Source of the DNA: Xenorhabdus mauleonii
Lineage (GTDB): Bacteria > Pseudomonadota > Gammaproteobacteria > Enterobacterales > Enterobacteriaceae
DNA length: 64,000 bases
Direction of reading: 5' to 3'
Assembly (NCBI RefSeq): GCF_900113945.1
Contig: NZ_FORG01000009.1
Location: forward strand, 106,754 to 170,753
This document shows, in pieces, positions 30,191-40,372 of the stretch (position 1 is its first letter; the number at the start of each line of letters is the position of its first letter). The position numbers were made by a program, and so were the translations under genes. Below the pieces are notes generated by a model. It was not told the DNA's origin. It ran no database searches and saw only the letters and a list, made by a program, of their open reading frames with translations.

Positions 30191-31048
30191 ATGCCATTCA
30201 ATGCTCCTTTTAGACATAAATTCTACAAGAGTGATTTAATATATGGGCTGATGGATGAAATCCATAGATATATTTATAAAGTCATTTATTTTAGAGACGC
30301 AATAACTCATTTTGAGCATAATGATTACCCTCCAGCACTTGTGAGTGATTATTTGATTCCCTTAGAGGTGGAAAATTTTAACGATTTTATGGCTGAATCC
30401 AGAGGATCAGAAGATCCGAATGATATACGAGATCAAAGGGAGGTTAATACAAAACTTAAATACATTGATAATGCTGATTATAGAAAATATAAAGAAAGTT
30501 TATTTGGATATTGGAAGCGAGATACTAAATATAGCAGTGTGACGACAAGAACAGATTACAACACACAAATAATGGGGAGGAAATGTAAAGGCGCAATGTC
30601 TTGGATAAATATAAATAATGATCCATTGATAAAGGGTATTCATCTACACTTTATACTTGATGGCATCAATATGGAAGAGGTTATTAGTAAATATTATTTT
30701 GATATTAATGAGCATGAAGCTCAAAACCAATATTATTCAAATGAAGATAATATGAATGAAAATAATGGATTTGTGTCTATAGATTTAAATCAGAAAAGGG
30801 TTAGAAGTGAAAAAAGTATAGTTGGAAAAGAATTAAGATGGATTTTCAGAAATAGAGGTAATACCAATGTCGCTAAAAAGATACAATTTTGGAAAAATGG
30901 ATGCCCTACGAACCCACCTTGGGTAGGGAATGAATGCCTTATATGGGATAAATATGCTCTACATTTAGAGGCAAAAGGAAAAAAGATGAAGAGAGATATG
31001 ATGGCCTATCCCGGCTATTTAATATATATAAATAACTATGAAAATTAA
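30191..31048 (+). CDS. Uncharacterised 'GKELRW' family protein, intact copy
   Basis: Unrecognised 285-residue hydrophilic protein with no signal peptide or membrane segment. The start ATG follows GTGAGGTGG and aligns with the N-terminus of a second copy at 57.3-58.0 kb ('MPFNAPFRHKF' against 'MPFLPPFRESF'). Shared blocks are 'DLIYGL', 'YPP', 'GRKCK.G.SW', 'IH.HF.LDGIN', 'GKELRW..R.R', 'VAKK.QFW' and 'PPW'. Between 'LDGIN' and 'GKELRW' this copy has an extra acidic, asparagine-rich stretch of about 50 residues. The gene is much more AT-rich than its neighbours, suggesting transfer. The conserved tryptophans and histidine could form a catalytic or binding domain, but I cannot assign a function. 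Confidence 0.75.
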   Translation: MPFNAPFRHKFYKSDLIYGLMDEIHRYIYKVIYFRDAITHFEHNDYPPALVSDYLIPLEVENFNDFMAESRGSEDPNDIRDQREVNTKLKYIDNADYRKYKESLFGYWKRDTKYSSVTTRTDYNTQIMGRKCKGAMSWININNDPLIKGIHLHFILDGINMEEVISKYYFDINEHEAQNQYYSNEDNMNENNGFVSIDLNQKRVRSEKSIVGKELRWIFRNRGNTNVAKKIQFWKNGCPTNPPWVGNECLIWDKYALHLEAKGKKMKRDMMAYPGYLIYINNYEN

Positions 31049-31049
31049 T

Positions 31050-31090
31050 AATATTTCTTACTCCTCATGCTGTGAGGAGTAAGAAATATT
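31050..31090. terminator. 18-bp perfect hairpin after the 'GKELRW' gene
   Basis: AATATTTCTTACTCCTCA (31050-31067) pairs exactly with 31073-31090 over a 5-base loop, starting two bases after the stop codon. A-rich and T-rich ends on both sides allow termination in either direction. Confidence 0.65.
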
Positions 31091-31124
31091 CATAAAATAA
31101 ATATAATGCATTATAAGTCTTGAT

Positions 31125-31337
31125 TTAGTTCAGTGCTTCATTAGCAGCTATATCTTTACTTGGGAACTGGCCTTATTTTGAAATTAGTTCATTTCTTGAA
31201 ATATGTTTATTTTTACTATCGTAAATAGTTATATTTAATTTATTGTCATGACCTAGATCGAACTTTTTTCCCGGTAAGTCAAATTCAAAACTATCCCTTA
31301 GATAAGAGGAAATAAAATTGTAACTTCTAATGGTTAT
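31125..31337 (-). pseudogene. Decayed gene fragment
   Basis: Minus-strand frame that reads like protein but has no start codon and an in-frame TAA at 31173-31175. Translation includes 'FISSYLRDSFEFDLPGKK', 'LGHDNKLNITIYDSKNKH', then the stop, then 'GQFPSKDIAANEALN' and a final stop. The continuation in the same frame after the TAA suggests the 3' end of a gene with one nonsense change and a lost 5' part. Family not recognised. Confidence 0.35.
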
Positions 31338-31699
31338 TTAATTATTTTTCATAACCCATCTCTTTTTTTTTTATGTTTTTCACAATTACTCCATTAACAT
31401 TTAGTCTATACGCGTCGTACTTAAAGGTGCACGTATTATCATCCCGCGACGCGGGATGATAATACGTTGCTTCCTGAAACTTGGAGTTAATAGGGTATAT
31501 AAAATATAGAAAATCCTATAGTTGGCGTTGTTTTTTTTGTTTTTTTTGTTTTTTAAAGTTAATGTTGGAATGTGTTTAATGAGGTTTAATTAATGATTTT
31601 ATTTATTCAGCATTTATCAGTGGGTTATTTGTCGGTTTTTTATTGATATTATATTTACGAAAAAATCATGATGATATTTTCGTAAATATACCTACTGTC
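31338..31699. other. AT-rich non-coding stretch
   Basis: No gene is supported. It contains the 17-bp-stem palindrome at 31431-31467 and a homopolymer-rich run of two T8 blocks and a T6 block separated by G (about 31530-31555). The rest is AT-rich without clear signals. Confidence 0.5.
31431..31467. repeat. Inverted repeat with 17-bp perfect stem
   Basis: ACGTATTATCATCCCGC (31431-31447) pairs exactly with GCGGGATGATAATACGT (31451-31467) over the loop GAC. The long stem and tiny loop resemble a transposon-derived or REP-like element more than a terminator. Confidence 0.6.
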
Positions 31700-31760
31700 T
31701 TTAAAATTACAGCGTTGTTAGCTGTAGCTTGAAATCCTATAGGATAGAGCCCATAGGATT
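31700..31760. repeat. Dispersed intergenic hairpin repeat, copy at thiQ
   Basis: Contains TTACAGC (31707) with GCTGTAGCTTGAA (31721-31733), then the perfect palindrome ATCCTATAGGAT (31734-31745). The same order (hairpin, 'TTGAAATCC', short palindrome) occurs at 57185-57228, and degenerate versions lie at 7598 and 61482. It lies just past the thiQ stop and may serve as its terminator. Confidence 0.6.
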
Positions 31761-31767
31761 TTCTGGA

Positions 31768-32469
31768 TTAAATGTTGGTGATGCCCAAAATTACCGCTTC
31801 ATTCGCTTCTCCACTCACCAATTTCTCCGTCTCTCCATCATAATGGATTTTTCCATCTACAATCAGCAACGAACGCGGGGCAATTTTCGCGGCATCATCA
31901 AGATTGTGGGATACCATCAATAGCGTGATTTGCCGTTCACTGCATATTTGATCCAGCAGTTCCAACATCTCATTACGTAAAGCGGGATCCAGTGCCGAGA
32001 ACGGTTCATCCAGTAATAAAATCGGTTGATGTCGAATTAAACAACGAGCCAGTGCCGCACGTTGCCGTTGCCCGCCAGAAAGTTGGGCGGGCAGGCGAGG
32101 CAAACATTCCTCCAATGAGACCTGAGTGGCAATTTGCTGAAGGATTTTCTTTTGTTCAGCGCTCAATCGTAATCCGGGATGCAAACCTAATCCCATATTT
32201 TGCTCAATGGTTAAATGGGAGAAGAGATTATTTTCCTGAAACAGCATCGAAACTGGTCGTTTAGAAGGCGGCGTTTTTGTATGGTTTTTTCCATCAAGCC
32301 GGATATTACCTTGCTCCGGAAACTGAAACCCCGCAATTAAACTTAGTAATGTGCTTTTTCCTGCCCCGCTTGGGCCGAGGATTGCAATGCGCTCCCCGGC
32401 TTTAACCGTTACATCAAACTGCATGGCGAGATGCTCATAATGATATGAGACATTTTCAAGTTTAATCAT
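31768..32469 (-). CDS. thiQ: Thiamin ABC transporter ATPase
   Basis: ATP-binding subunit that powers ThiBPQ uptake of thiamin and its phosphates. Walker A 'GPSGAGKST', signature 'LSGGQRQR' and Walker B 'ILLLDEP' are present. I chose the ATG at 32469 ('[12 protein letters not shown]', 233 residues), in line with E. coli ThiQ (232). It overlaps the thiP end by 8 bases, and a frame from 32493 only adds eight residues inside thiP. Last gene of the riboswitch-controlled thiBPQ operon. Confidence 0.95.
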   Translation of the reverse strand: MIKLENVSYHYEHLAMQFDVTVKAGERIAILGPSGAGKSTLLSLIAGFQFPEQGNIRLDGKNHTKTPPSKRPVSMLFQENNLFSHLTIEQNMGLGLHPGLRLSAEQKKILQQIATQVSLEECLPRLPAQLSGGQRQRAALARCLIRHQPILLLDEPFSALDPALRNEMLELLDQICSERQITLLMVSHNLDDAAKIAPRSLLIVDGKIHYDGETEKLVSGEANEAVILGITNI

Positions 32470-34078
32470 GGTGTCGGCCCGGTAAACGTTCAATGAGGGT
32501 AAACAGAATGAAACAAAGGAACAGCAGCAGAAATGCGGTTACTGCGCCATCCTGACTGCGATATGCCCCAATTTGTTGATAAAGGTAATAAGGTAACGTG
32601 CGGAAATCTTCGTTGCCAAATAAAGCAACCACGCCAAAATCCCCGATTGATAACACACTGGCGAAAGCCAGCGCCTGAGCCAATGGAATTTTCAGCGCCT
32701 TAAGTTCTATCCAGCGCAGGCGATGAATTCCCTGAATATTGAGGGAGTGGCAGAGCGGGTTGTAACGCTCTGCCAGATCACGCATTGGGTTTTCCAATAC
32801 TTTTAGGGCGTAGGGAATTGCCATCAACGCATTGGTCAAAATAATCAACCCATACGGTGACTGAGGAATACCGATGATTGTGTTTAGCAGAAGAAAAAAG
32901 CCGGTAGCAAGAACAATTCCTGGCATGGCAAGGATCAGCAAGCCGCTGATTTCCATTGTTTGCGCCCAGCGGCGAGCACGACGCAGGCGCAATTCCCGGC
33001 TGCTCCACAGCAGCATCATGGTCAGTATGACGCACACTAACCCCGCACCGAGCGCAATGATGATGGAAGTTGTAAGGGCTTGCCATAACGCTGGTTGGCG
33101 TAAAACGGCGAAAATACCGCTATTCAATCCATCGGCAATAACTGCAAAGAGGGGAGGGAGTAAAAGCAATAGAGCCAAGCTAATCAGCAGGCCATCAGAA
33201 AGTTTTCGCAGCCATGAATCTTGTGGATTGCGCCATTGCGGTTGGTGTCCATAACCAACAGACAGCGCGCCTTTGATTTTTTGACTAAGCAGCACCAAAC
33301 CGAGGCAACAAAAGAGTTGTATCAGGGCAAGCAGGGCTGCATGACCCAGATCGTAGTCGTAACTGAGTGCCTGATAAATGGCAAGTTCAATGGTGGTTGC
33401 TGCCGGCCCGCCCCCTAACGTAAGAACGGTGGCGAAACTGGCAAAGCACAACATAAATATCAGGGCGCCAGTTGGCAGAATTTGGCGGCGCAGGTAGGGC
33501 CATTCTACAAAACGAAAATGTTGCCATTCACTCATGCCAAGCTGTGCCGCGAGCTGGCGCTGTTCAACGGCAATATTTTCCAGCGATTGCAGTAGCAAGC
33601 GCGTTGCCATTGGCATATTGAAGAATATGTGTGCCAGTAAAATCCCTTGTAGCCCGTAAGGCGTAAAACGATATTCAAGGCCCAGCCAGCCTGAAATTGT
33701 TGCTAACCAGCCTGTTTGACCATAAACGGTGAGAATGCCAAACAGTGCAACTAAAACAGGGAGGATCAACGTCATGGCGCACAGGCGCAAAAACAGTGTT
33801 TTCCCTGGAAAATTGCGGCGATAAAGTGCCCTGGCAAGGAAAATGGCTGGGATCACCGACAAGACGGCAGATAAAAATGCTTGCCAGAAAGTGAAGCGAA
33901 TAACGTGCCAAAGATAGCTATCATGCAAAAACTCCAGCAAATCGCTGTCCGGCGCATTAAGCCACAGCACTCCAAATGCTGACAAGGCAACGGTCGTCAG
34001 CAAGCCGGAGGCGATAACCCCCGGCAATAGCCAACCTGCAATTAACGGCTTACTGAACTTTGCCATGTACGGATCCAT
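32462..34078 (-). CDS. thiP: Thiamin ABC transporter permease
   Basis: Inner-membrane permease of the thiamin transporter, a fused tandem of two permease units with about 12 membrane segments in all. The 538 residues match E. coli ThiP (536), for example '[23 protein letters not shown]', and '[12 protein letters not shown]' in the second half. Both EAA-like loops that contact ThiQ are recognisable ('[18 protein letters not shown]' in the first). Its start overlaps the thiB end by 37 bases, or 25 if the internal ATG at 34066 is used. Confidence 0.95.
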   Translation of the reverse strand: MDPYMAKFSKPLIAGWLLPGVIASGLLTTVALSAFGVLWLNAPDSDLLEFLHDSYLWHVIRFTFWQAFLSAVLSVIPAIFLARALYRRNFPGKTLFLRLCAMTLILPVLVALFGILTVYGQTGWLATISGWLGLEYRFTPYGLQGILLAHIFFNMPMATRLLLQSLENIAVEQRQLAAQLGMSEWQHFRFVEWPYLRRQILPTGALIFMLCFASFATVLTLGGGPAATTIELAIYQALSYDYDLGHAALLALIQLFCCLGLVLLSQKIKGALSVGYGHQPQWRNPQDSWLRKLSDGLLISLALLLLLPPLFAVIADGLNSGIFAVLRQPALWQALTTSIIIALGAGLVCVILTMMLLWSSRELRLRRARRWAQTMEISGLLILAMPGIVLATGFFLLLNTIIGIPQSPYGLIILTNALMAIPYALKVLENPMRDLAERYNPLCHSLNIQGIHRLRWIELKALKIPLAQALAFASVLSIGDFGVVALFGNEDFRTLPYYLYQQIGAYRSQDGAVTAFLLLFLCFILFTLIERLPGRHHD

Positions 34079-35055
34079 TTTGTACGATTTTTTGCCACTT
34101 CATCCGCATTGAATAGCAGTGATTTTTCAGGAACAGGAAGCTGTTTGAAAACTTCAGGCAAGGGTATATCAATCACGGGATACATCCATTGAGTGGTCGG
34201 AATGACTTGCTGAAATGCCGGTGAAATCATGAATTCCATGAATTTCTGTGCCAATTCAGGTTGTTTGCTTGAAGCTAATTGCGCAGCCACTTCGATTTGC
34301 AAGTAGTGGCCTTCTTTAAATATGGCTGCTGCATAATTATCTTTTTTCTCTGACATGATGTGATAACCCGGAGATGTGGTATAGCTCAGAACCATATCCC
34401 CTTCACCTTTCAGAAACAGACCATAGGCTTCACTCCAGCCTTTGCTGACGGTCAGTGTTTTTTTGGCAACTTTTTGCCATTCATTTGAAACTTTTTCCCC
34501 GTAAAGTTTTTGCATCCACAGTAACAACCCCAAGCCCGGGGTGCTGGTTCGGGGGTCTTGGTAAATAACCTTCAAATTCTGGTGACTATTGATTAGTTCA
34601 TCCATACTTTTCGGTGGATGAGGTAAGGTATTCTTGTTGTAAATAAAGGCAAAGTAGCCGTAATCGTAGGGGATAAACGTGGTGTTTTTCCATGCGATAG
34701 GTAATTTCAGTTTTGACGTATCAACTTGGCTTGGCGTGAATAATCCAGTTTGCTGGGCGGCTTGGAGCAAGTTGTTATCCAGCCCCAGTATGATGTCGGC
34801 TGGCGTTTTTTTGCCTTCCATTCGCAAACGGTTCAGCAGGGATACCCCATCTTCCAGAGCTACGAGTTTCAACTCGCAATGGCATTCTGCTTCAAATGCC
34901 TTTTTGATGGCAGGCCCTGGCCCCCATTCAGAGGCAAACGAATCATAAGTATAAACTGTCAGTGTGGGCTTTGCTTGGGGCTCTTGAGCAAAAACACTGG
35001 CAGAAATAGATAGTGTACTGATGGCGATAAAGCGGAAAAATAATTTCTTAAACAC
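34042..35055 (-). CDS. thiB: Thiamin-binding periplasmic protein
   Basis: Captures thiamin, TMP and TPP in the periplasm for ThiPQ. A signal peptide ('MFKKLFFRFIAISTLSISASVFA') precedes the binding protein fold with 'LTVYTYDSFASEWGPGPAIKKAFE'. Length is 337 residues (E. coli 327). It follows a TPP riboswitch, so the operon should be switched off when thiamin pyrophosphate is plentiful. Confidence 0.95.
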   Translation of the reverse strand: MFKKLFFRFIAISTLSISASVFAQEPQAKPTLTVYTYDSFASEWGPGPAIKKAFEAECHCELKLVALEDGVSLLNRLRMEGKKTPADIILGLDNNLLQAAQQTGLFTPSQVDTSKLKLPIAWKNTTFIPYDYGYFAFIYNKNTLPHPPKSMDELINSHQNLKVIYQDPRTSTPGLGLLLWMQKLYGEKVSNEWQKVAKKTLTVSKGWSEAYGLFLKGEGDMVLSYTTSPGYHIMSEKKDNYAAAIFKEGHYLQIEVAAQLASSKQPELAQKFMEFMISPAFQQVIPTTQWMYPVIDIPLPEVFKQLPVPEKSLLFNADEVAKNRTKWIRTWQSSVSR

Positions 35056-35154
35056 TTTGCTCTCCTGTCGTTACTAACATTAGTTATGAGTGGATTGGCA
35101 AAGGATCTGAGAAGGTGCTAAATAAAATATATTTAATTAATTATCAATTATTAG

Positions 35155-35252
35155 CGTCCCAAATCCCTACACCGGTACTAGCCGGCTCAGGTTCGACGGG
35201 TTTGTTCTCAGCTGCATGATTTTACTATAGCCGCACCCCGTTGAGATGGGGG
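35155..35252 (-). promoter_or_regulatory. TPP riboswitch (THI element)
   Basis: On the minus strand the conserved order is present: GGGGTGC (near 35240), then CTGAGA (near 35213), ACCCGTCGAACCTGA (near 35190) and TAGGGA near 35165. These match the pyrimidine and pyrophosphate helices of the THI box. It begins roughly 200 bp and ends about 100 bp before thiB. Confidence 0.92.
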
Positions 35253-35366
35253 TATTGTAGAGACTTAGGTTACGCCTGCAAAGTCTAATCATAGAGGTTT
35301 ACCGCTTGAGATGAGTGTGAAACAATTAGCTATCTTTTCAAATTTGTTTTATCGAGAGGTAGTCTG

Positions 35367-35900
35367 GTGATCGATGATGATGGCTACCGCCCGAATGTAG
35401 GAATTGTAATTTGTAATCGCCAAGGGCAAGTTTTATGGGCCCGCCGTTATGGGCAGCATTCCTGGCAGTTTCCTCAGGGGGGTATCAATCCAGGGGAATC
35501 ACCAGAGCAAGCGATGTATCGCGAGTTATTCGAAGAAGTTGGTTTAAGTCGCAAAGATGTTCGGGTTCTTGCCTCAACCCGGAATTGGTTGCGTTACAAA
35601 TTACCCAAGCGTTTGGTGCGTTGGGATACAAAGCCTGTTTGTATCGGGCAAAAGCAACGTTGGTTTTTATTACAGTTGCAGTGTAATGAAGCAGATATTA
35701 ATGTGCAGCGCAGCAATACACCTGAGTTCGATGGCTGGCGTTGGGTCAGTTATTGGTACCCCGTCCGGCAGGTGGTTTCTTTTAAACGGGATGTGTATCG
35801 CCGTGTGATGAAAGAATTCTCTTCCATTGTAATGCCAATGCAGGAGTCCGCTTCACAACAATATTATCCACCCTATTTACATCGTCGTAGAAGAAGTTAG
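35367..35900 (+). CDS. rppH: RNA pyrophosphohydrolase
   Basis: Removes pyrophosphate from 5'-triphosphate RNA and so triggers RNase E decay. The Nudix box is '[23 protein letters not shown]' from residue 38. The 177 residues follow E. coli RppH (176), diverging only in the C-terminal tail. The start is GTG with a GAGAGGT ribosome binding site. ptsP starts 9 bp after the stop, as in E. coli. Confidence 0.97.
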   Translation: MIDDDGYRPNVGIVICNRQGQVLWARRYGQHSWQFPQGGINPGESPEQAMYRELFEEVGLSRKDVRVLASTRNWLRYKLPKRLVRWDTKPVCIGQKQRWFLLQLQCNEADINVQRSNTPEFDGWRWVSYWYPVRQVVSFKRDVYRRVMKEFSSIVMPMQESASQQYYPPYLHRRRRS

Positions 35901-35909
35901 GTAACAGCT

Positions 35910-38156
35910 ATGCTCATGCGCTTACGGGAAATTGTTGAAAAGGTTGCGATGGCAGCCAATTTATCTGAAGCGCTTGAGCTGCTGGTTAATGAAACCTGCC
36001 AAGCCATGCACACTGATGTCTGTTCTATTTATCTGGCAGACCATCAGCGCCGGTGCTATTACCTGATGGCAACCAAAGGACTGAGGAAGCCCAAAGAGCG
36101 AGTAATCAGTCTGGCCTTTGATGAAGGTGTTGTAGGTGAAGTCGGGCGTTTATCTGAATTAATCAATCTCGCCGATATTCGTGACCACCCCAGTTTCAAA
36201 TATATTCCTCAAGTTCGGGAAGAAAGCCTTCGGGCTTTTTTAGGTGTTCCGATTATTTATCGCCGGCAGTTGCAGGGAATATTAGTTGTCCAGCAACATG
36301 AGCGTCGTTTTTTCGATGAAAGTGAAGAGTCTTTCATGGTAACTCTGGCGATGCAACTTGCTGTTATTCTTGCTCAGGCACAGGCAAAAGGGCTATTTGG
36401 GCAATATCGCCAAACTCGCATTAAAGCTCTCGCCATTTCTAATGGCATTGTGATGGCGCAGGGATGGCAAGATCGCTCACAGCCTTTGCTGGATCAAGTA
36501 TTTGAGGCATCAACGCTGGATTATCAGGCTGAACGTGTGAGACTTACCCGCGCTCTGGAAGAATCAACAGCGGAATGCAGGCGTATCAGCAAGCGCTTTA
36601 CCACCAGCTCACAAAAAGAAAGTGCAGCTATTTTCGATCTCTATTCTCATTTATTAAACGATCCCCAGCTTAAGCAAGATCTGTTTTGCTCGGTTGATAA
36701 TGGTTCTGTGGCTGAGTGGGCCGTCAAGGTTGTGATTGAAAAGTACGCGGAGCAATTCGCCAGCCTGCAAGATCCTTACATGCGTGAAAGGGCATCTGAT
36801 TTGCGTGCGCTTGGGCAACGGGTGTTGTTCCATCTGGATGATTCGTTTAATCATGCGGCTCAGTGGCCTGAGCGCTTTATTCTGGTTGCTGATGAACTCA
36901 GTGCCAATTTGTTGGCTGAGATGCCGCAGGAGCAGTTAGTCGGCGTTATTGTGCGGGACGGAGCAACCCATTCCCATTCTGCAATACTGGTTCGTGCCAT
37001 GGGAATTCCCGCGATTATGGGAGCTGATATTCAACCTGAGCTACTGCATAGCCGGACTATTATCCTTGATGGTTATCGCGGAGAAATTTTTATCGACCCG
37101 GAGCCGCTGATTGCCCATGAATACCAGCAAATCATTGAGGAAGAGCAGGTCCTAAGCAAATTGGCGGAAGGGGAACAGCAGCAGCAGGCACAGCTCAAGA
37201 GCGGAGAGCGAGTGTTGGTGCAGTTAAACGCAGGCTTGAGTTTAAAACATGAGCAACAGATAGTGGACAGCATTGACGGTGTCGGCCTGTACCGTACTGA
37301 GATCCCTTTTATGCTGCATAGTGGTTTCCCCTCAGAAGATGAGCAAAAGAACCGCTATCAGGAAATATTGGCACTTTTCCCTGATAAACCCGTTGTGCTG
37401 CGCACATTGGATATTGGCGCTGATAAACAACTTCCTTATATGCCTATCAGTGAAGACAATCCTTGCTTGGGTTGGCGGGGGATCCGCATCACACTGGATC
37501 AACCGGAAATCTTCTTGATTCAGCTCAGAGCGATGCTGAAAGCAAATGTACATATTGGTAATCTGAAAATACTTTTGCCTATGGTGTCATGCATTGAAGA
37601 GATTGATGAGGCCCGCAAACTGATAGAAAGAGCGAAATTTGAGGTTGAGCAGTCTGTTGGTTGTACTATCGCCACGCCACAGATTGGCATTATGCTTGAA
37701 GTACCTTCTACTATTTTTTTACTGCCACAACTAAAGAAACGGATTGATTTTGTTTCCATTGGATCAAATGATTTAACCCAATACTTGCTTGCGGTAGACC
37801 GCAATAATACCCACGTAGCCCAGCTATATGATAATTTGCATCCTGCGGTGATTCGAGCCTTAAAACTGGCGTTTGATGAGTGCCGGCGGCTTGATCTTCC
37901 GGTGAGTATATGTGGCGAAATGGCAGGCCTGCCGATGGGAGCATTAATATTGCTTGGCCTGGGATATCGGAGCCTGAGCATGAGTGGCCGGAGCATTCCG
38001 CGTATCAAGTATCTGCTGCGCCATCTGGAGGTTAATGAGCTTGAGCATCTTATCGAAGTGATATTACAAGCTGAAACCAGTCAAGAAGTTAAGGCTCTGG
38101 TAGCCGAATTTATGGAAGCCAAAGGGGTGGGAGGGCTTATCCGGGGCGGAATTTAG
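35910..38156 (+). CDS. ptsP: Phosphoenolpyruvate-protein phosphotransferase PtsP (enzyme I-Ntr)
   Basis: First enzyme of the nitrogen phosphotransferase relay, passing phosphate from PEP to NPr. An N-terminal GAF sensor domain (about residues 15-155) is followed by the enzyme I modules. The phosphorylated histidine is H356 in 'DGATHSHSAILVRAMGIPAIMG', and the PEP-binding region has 'GSNDLTQYLLAVDR' and 'CGEMAG'. Length is 748 residues, the same as E. coli. Probably co-transcribed with rppH. Confidence 0.97.
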   Translation: MLMRLREIVEKVAMAANLSEALELLVNETCQAMHTDVCSIYLADHQRRCYYLMATKGLRKPKERVISLAFDEGVVGEVGRLSELINLADIRDHPSFKYIPQVREESLRAFLGVPIIYRRQLQGILVVQQHERRFFDESEESFMVTLAMQLAVILAQAQAKGLFGQYRQTRIKALAISNGIVMAQGWQDRSQPLLDQVFEASTLDYQAERVRLTRALEESTAECRRISKRFTTSSQKESAAIFDLYSHLLNDPQLKQDLFCSVDNGSVAEWAVKVVIEKYAEQFASLQDPYMRERASDLRALGQRVLFHLDDSFNHAAQWPERFILVADELSANLLAEMPQEQLVGVIVRDGATHSHSAILVRAMGIPAIMGADIQPELLHSRTIILDGYRGEIFIDPEPLIAHEYQQIIEEEQVLSKLAEGEQQQQAQLKSGERVLVQLNAGLSLKHEQQIVDSIDGVGLYRTEIPFMLHSGFPSEDEQKNRYQEILALFPDKPVVLRTLDIGADKQLPYMPISEDNPCLGWRGIRITLDQPEIFLIQLRAMLKANVHIGNLKILLPMVSCIEEIDEARKLIERAKFEVEQSVGCTIATPQIGIMLEVPSTIFLLPQLKKRIDFVSIGSNDLTQYLLAVDRNNTHVAQLYDNLHPAVIRALKLAFDECRRLDLPVSICGEMAGLPMGALILLGLGYRSLSMSGRSIPRIKYLLRHLEVNELEHLIEVILQAETSQEVKALVAEFMEAKGVGGLIRGGI

Positions 38157-38273
38157 CATTTCTTTGACCAGAAGCCTTTCCGCTCAGAAGTAACCCATTC
38201 CGTGAATATTGCCGTAAATTCTCATCTTGGGCAGATGGGGATATAAGCGACCTATGCTATTATTTGCAATTAC

Positions 38274-38301
38274 TTGCCTTGAGTTATTCGAGCAATATAA
38301 T
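38274..38301 (+). promoter_or_regulatory. Sigma-70 promoter for lgt-thyA
   Basis: TTGCCT (38274-38279) and TATAAT (38296-38301) are spaced by 16 bp, 59 bp before the lgt ATG. The -10 box is perfect. Confidence 0.6.
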
Positions 38302-38360
38302 TCGTTCGCGAAAGAGAATTCACCATATCATTCACACAACATTATTATTAGTGGGGAACG

Positions 38361-39251
38361 ATGAGCACTAGCTATCTTGCATTTCCTAATATTGACCCTG
38401 TCATATTTTCAATTGGGCCCGTATCTCTCCACTGGTACGGTTTTATGTATCTTGTGGGCTTTGTTTTTGCCCTGTGGCTGGCAAATCGGCGTGCAGCAAA
38501 GCCAAACAGCGGCTGGAACAAGAACGAAGTCGAGAATCTGCTGTATGCCGGGTTTGTCGGGGTATTTATCGGTGGGCGGCTCGGTTACGTCCTATTCTAT
38601 AATCTTCCTATGTTCCTTCATAATCCTCTTTATCTGTTCAAAGTTTGGGATGGGGGCATGTCTTTCCACGGCGGCTTGGTAGGGGTGATATGTGCTATGT
38701 GGTGGTTCTCACGCCGCACTAAACGCCACTTCTTGCAGGTCGCTGATTTCGTGGCTCCTCTGGTTCCTTTTGGCTTGGGAATGGGGCGTATCGGTAATTT
38801 CATCAATGGCGAATTGTGGGGGCGGGTTACTCTTGATACACCGTGGGCGATGCTGTTTCCTGGCTCCCGTAGTGAAGACATCGCACAAGCCACACTCAAC
38901 CCCTCTCTATGGCCAATTTTGGAAAAATATGGCGTCCTTCCCCGTCATCCATCACAGTTATATGAGATGGTACTTGAAGGCATTGTCCTGTTTATCATCC
39001 TCAATTTATTTATCCGCAAATCACGCCCGATGGGTAGCGTTTCGGGCCTGTTCCTGATTGGTTACGGTGCATTCCGCATTATAGTTGAGTTTTTCCGCCA
39101 GCCTGACGCACAACTCGGGTTGTTTGAAGGAATTAGTATGGGACAGATCCTTTCCGTTCCAATGATTTTAGTGGGTATTTTAATGATGGTATGGGCATAT
39201 AAATGTCCCCGCAATAAGACTCCCGATAATAAGATACAAGAGGCAAAATGA
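38361..39251 (+). CDS. lgt: Phosphatidylglycerol-prolipoprotein diacylglyceryl transferase
   Basis: First enzyme of lipoprotein maturation, adding diacylglycerol to the lipobox cysteine at the inner membrane. Seven membrane segments and the signature '[13 protein letters not shown]' are present, with 'HGGLVG' and an 'HPSQLYE' loop. Length is 296 residues (E. coli 291). Its stop overlaps the thyA start (ATGA), so thyA translation is coupled. Confidence 0.97.
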   Translation: MSTSYLAFPNIDPVIFSIGPVSLHWYGFMYLVGFVFALWLANRRAAKPNSGWNKNEVENLLYAGFVGVFIGGRLGYVLFYNLPMFLHNPLYLFKVWDGGMSFHGGLVGVICAMWWFSRRTKRHFLQVADFVAPLVPFGLGMGRIGNFINGELWGRVTLDTPWAMLFPGSRSEDIAQATLNPSLWPILEKYGVLPRHPSQLYEMVLEGIVLFIILNLFIRKSRPMGSVSGLFLIGYGAFRIIVEFFRQPDAQLGLFEGISMGQILSVPMILVGILMMVWAYKCPRNKTPDNKIQEAK

Positions 39252-40042
39252 AACAGTATCTGGATTTAATGAAAAAAGTGCTTGAAGAAGGCACAGCAAA
39301 AGATGACCGTACAGGTACGGGAACGCTTTCTATCTTTGGTCATCAGATGCGTTTCAATTTGCAAGAAGGTTTTCCATTAGTTACAACCAAGCGTTGCCAT
39401 ATTCGTTCCATTATTCATGAGCTTCTGTGGTTTCTGAATGGAGATACCAATACCAAATACTTACATGAAAATGGTGTAAGCATTTGGGATGAATGGGCTG
39501 ATGAAAATGGGGATCTGGGGCCTGTTTACGGTAAACAATGGCGTGCTTGGGGCGCAGCAGATGGTCGTCAAATCGATCAATTGGCTCAAGTCATTGAACA
39601 ATTAAAAAGTGATCCTGATTCACGCCGAATCATCGTTTCTGCATGGAATGTCGGAGAATTGGATAAAATGGCATTGGCGCCATGCCATGCTTTTTTCCAG
39701 TTCTACGTAGCTGACGGCAAACTATCCTGCCAGCTATATCAGCGTTCCTGTGATGTATTCCTGGGGCTGCCGTTCAATATTGCAAGCTATGCGCTATTGG
39801 TACATATGATGGCTCAACAGTGTTCGCTGGAAGTGGGTGATTTTGTCTGGACTGGTGGTGATACCCACCTTTACAACAATCACATGGAACAGACCAAGCT
39901 CCAGCTCAGCCGTGAGCCGCGTGCGTTGCCTAAATTGGTGATTAAGCGTAAACCAGATTCACTGTTTGATTACCGATTCGAAGACTTTGAAATTGTGGAT
40001 TACGATCCATACCCAGGCATCAAAGCTCCGGTTGCGATTTAA
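39248..40042 (+). CDS. thyA: Thymidylate synthase
   Basis: Methylates dUMP to dTMP using methylene-tetrahydrofolate, producing dihydrofolate for FolA. The catalytic cysteine is C146 in '[12 protein letters not shown]'; '[20 protein letters not shown]' and 'THLYNNH' are typical. Length is 264 residues, identical to E. coli. It overlaps lgt by four bases and is followed by a good terminator. Confidence 0.98.
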   Translation: MKQYLDLMKKVLEEGTAKDDRTGTGTLSIFGHQMRFNLQEGFPLVTTKRCHIRSIIHELLWFLNGDTNTKYLHENGVSIWDEWADENGDLGPVYGKQWRAWGAADGRQIDQLAQVIEQLKSDPDSRRIIVSAWNVGELDKMALAPCHAFFQFYVADGKLSCQLYQRSCDVFLGLPFNIASYALLVHMMAQQCSLEVGDFVWTGGDTHLYNNHMEQTKLQLSREPRALPKLVIKRKPDSLFDYRFEDFEIVDYDPYPGIKAPVAI

Positions 40043-40093
40043 GAACCAGACAGGTTCAAAAATCAATATCAGGCCAATCAATACCAAATTGTT

Positions 40094-40120
40094 AAAGAGC
40101 GGGTTTTGCCTGCTCTTTTT
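40094..40120 (+). terminator. Intrinsic terminator of lgt-thyA
   Basis: AAAGAGCGGG (40094-40103) pairs with CCTGCTCTTT (40109-40118) through ten positions, including one G-U pair, followed by TT and AC. It lies 51 bp after thyA. Confidence 0.85.
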
Positions 40121-40372
40121 ACATTTATTCTCAGAGTGGCTCAACATTAAAAATGAGGCATCTGTGACTTTTGCGTTCCGCTTCGCAAATAAAATGAAAA
40201 AACTGTTCAATGGTTATTATTTCCTGAAAGCCCTTCAAGTAATTTAACAAATCATCTTTTCATTACTCTGTGAATAAAAGATATTTCCTGTCAGAAAAAA
40301 GCGTGTTGTAAATAGGGGGTGAATTAATGGAGAAAATATAATTACAAAGCAATGCAATGGCAAAAAAACAGA
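40121..40372. other. thyA-ppdA intergenic region
   Basis: No gene is supported in these 250 bp. AT-rich; it should contain the promoter of the ppdA-recC-recD run, but I see no convincing -35/-10 pair. Confidence 0.4.

Noticed and set aside
37520..38008. Minus-strand frame of 162 codons
   Set aside because: Antisense to the conserved C-terminal part of ptsP.
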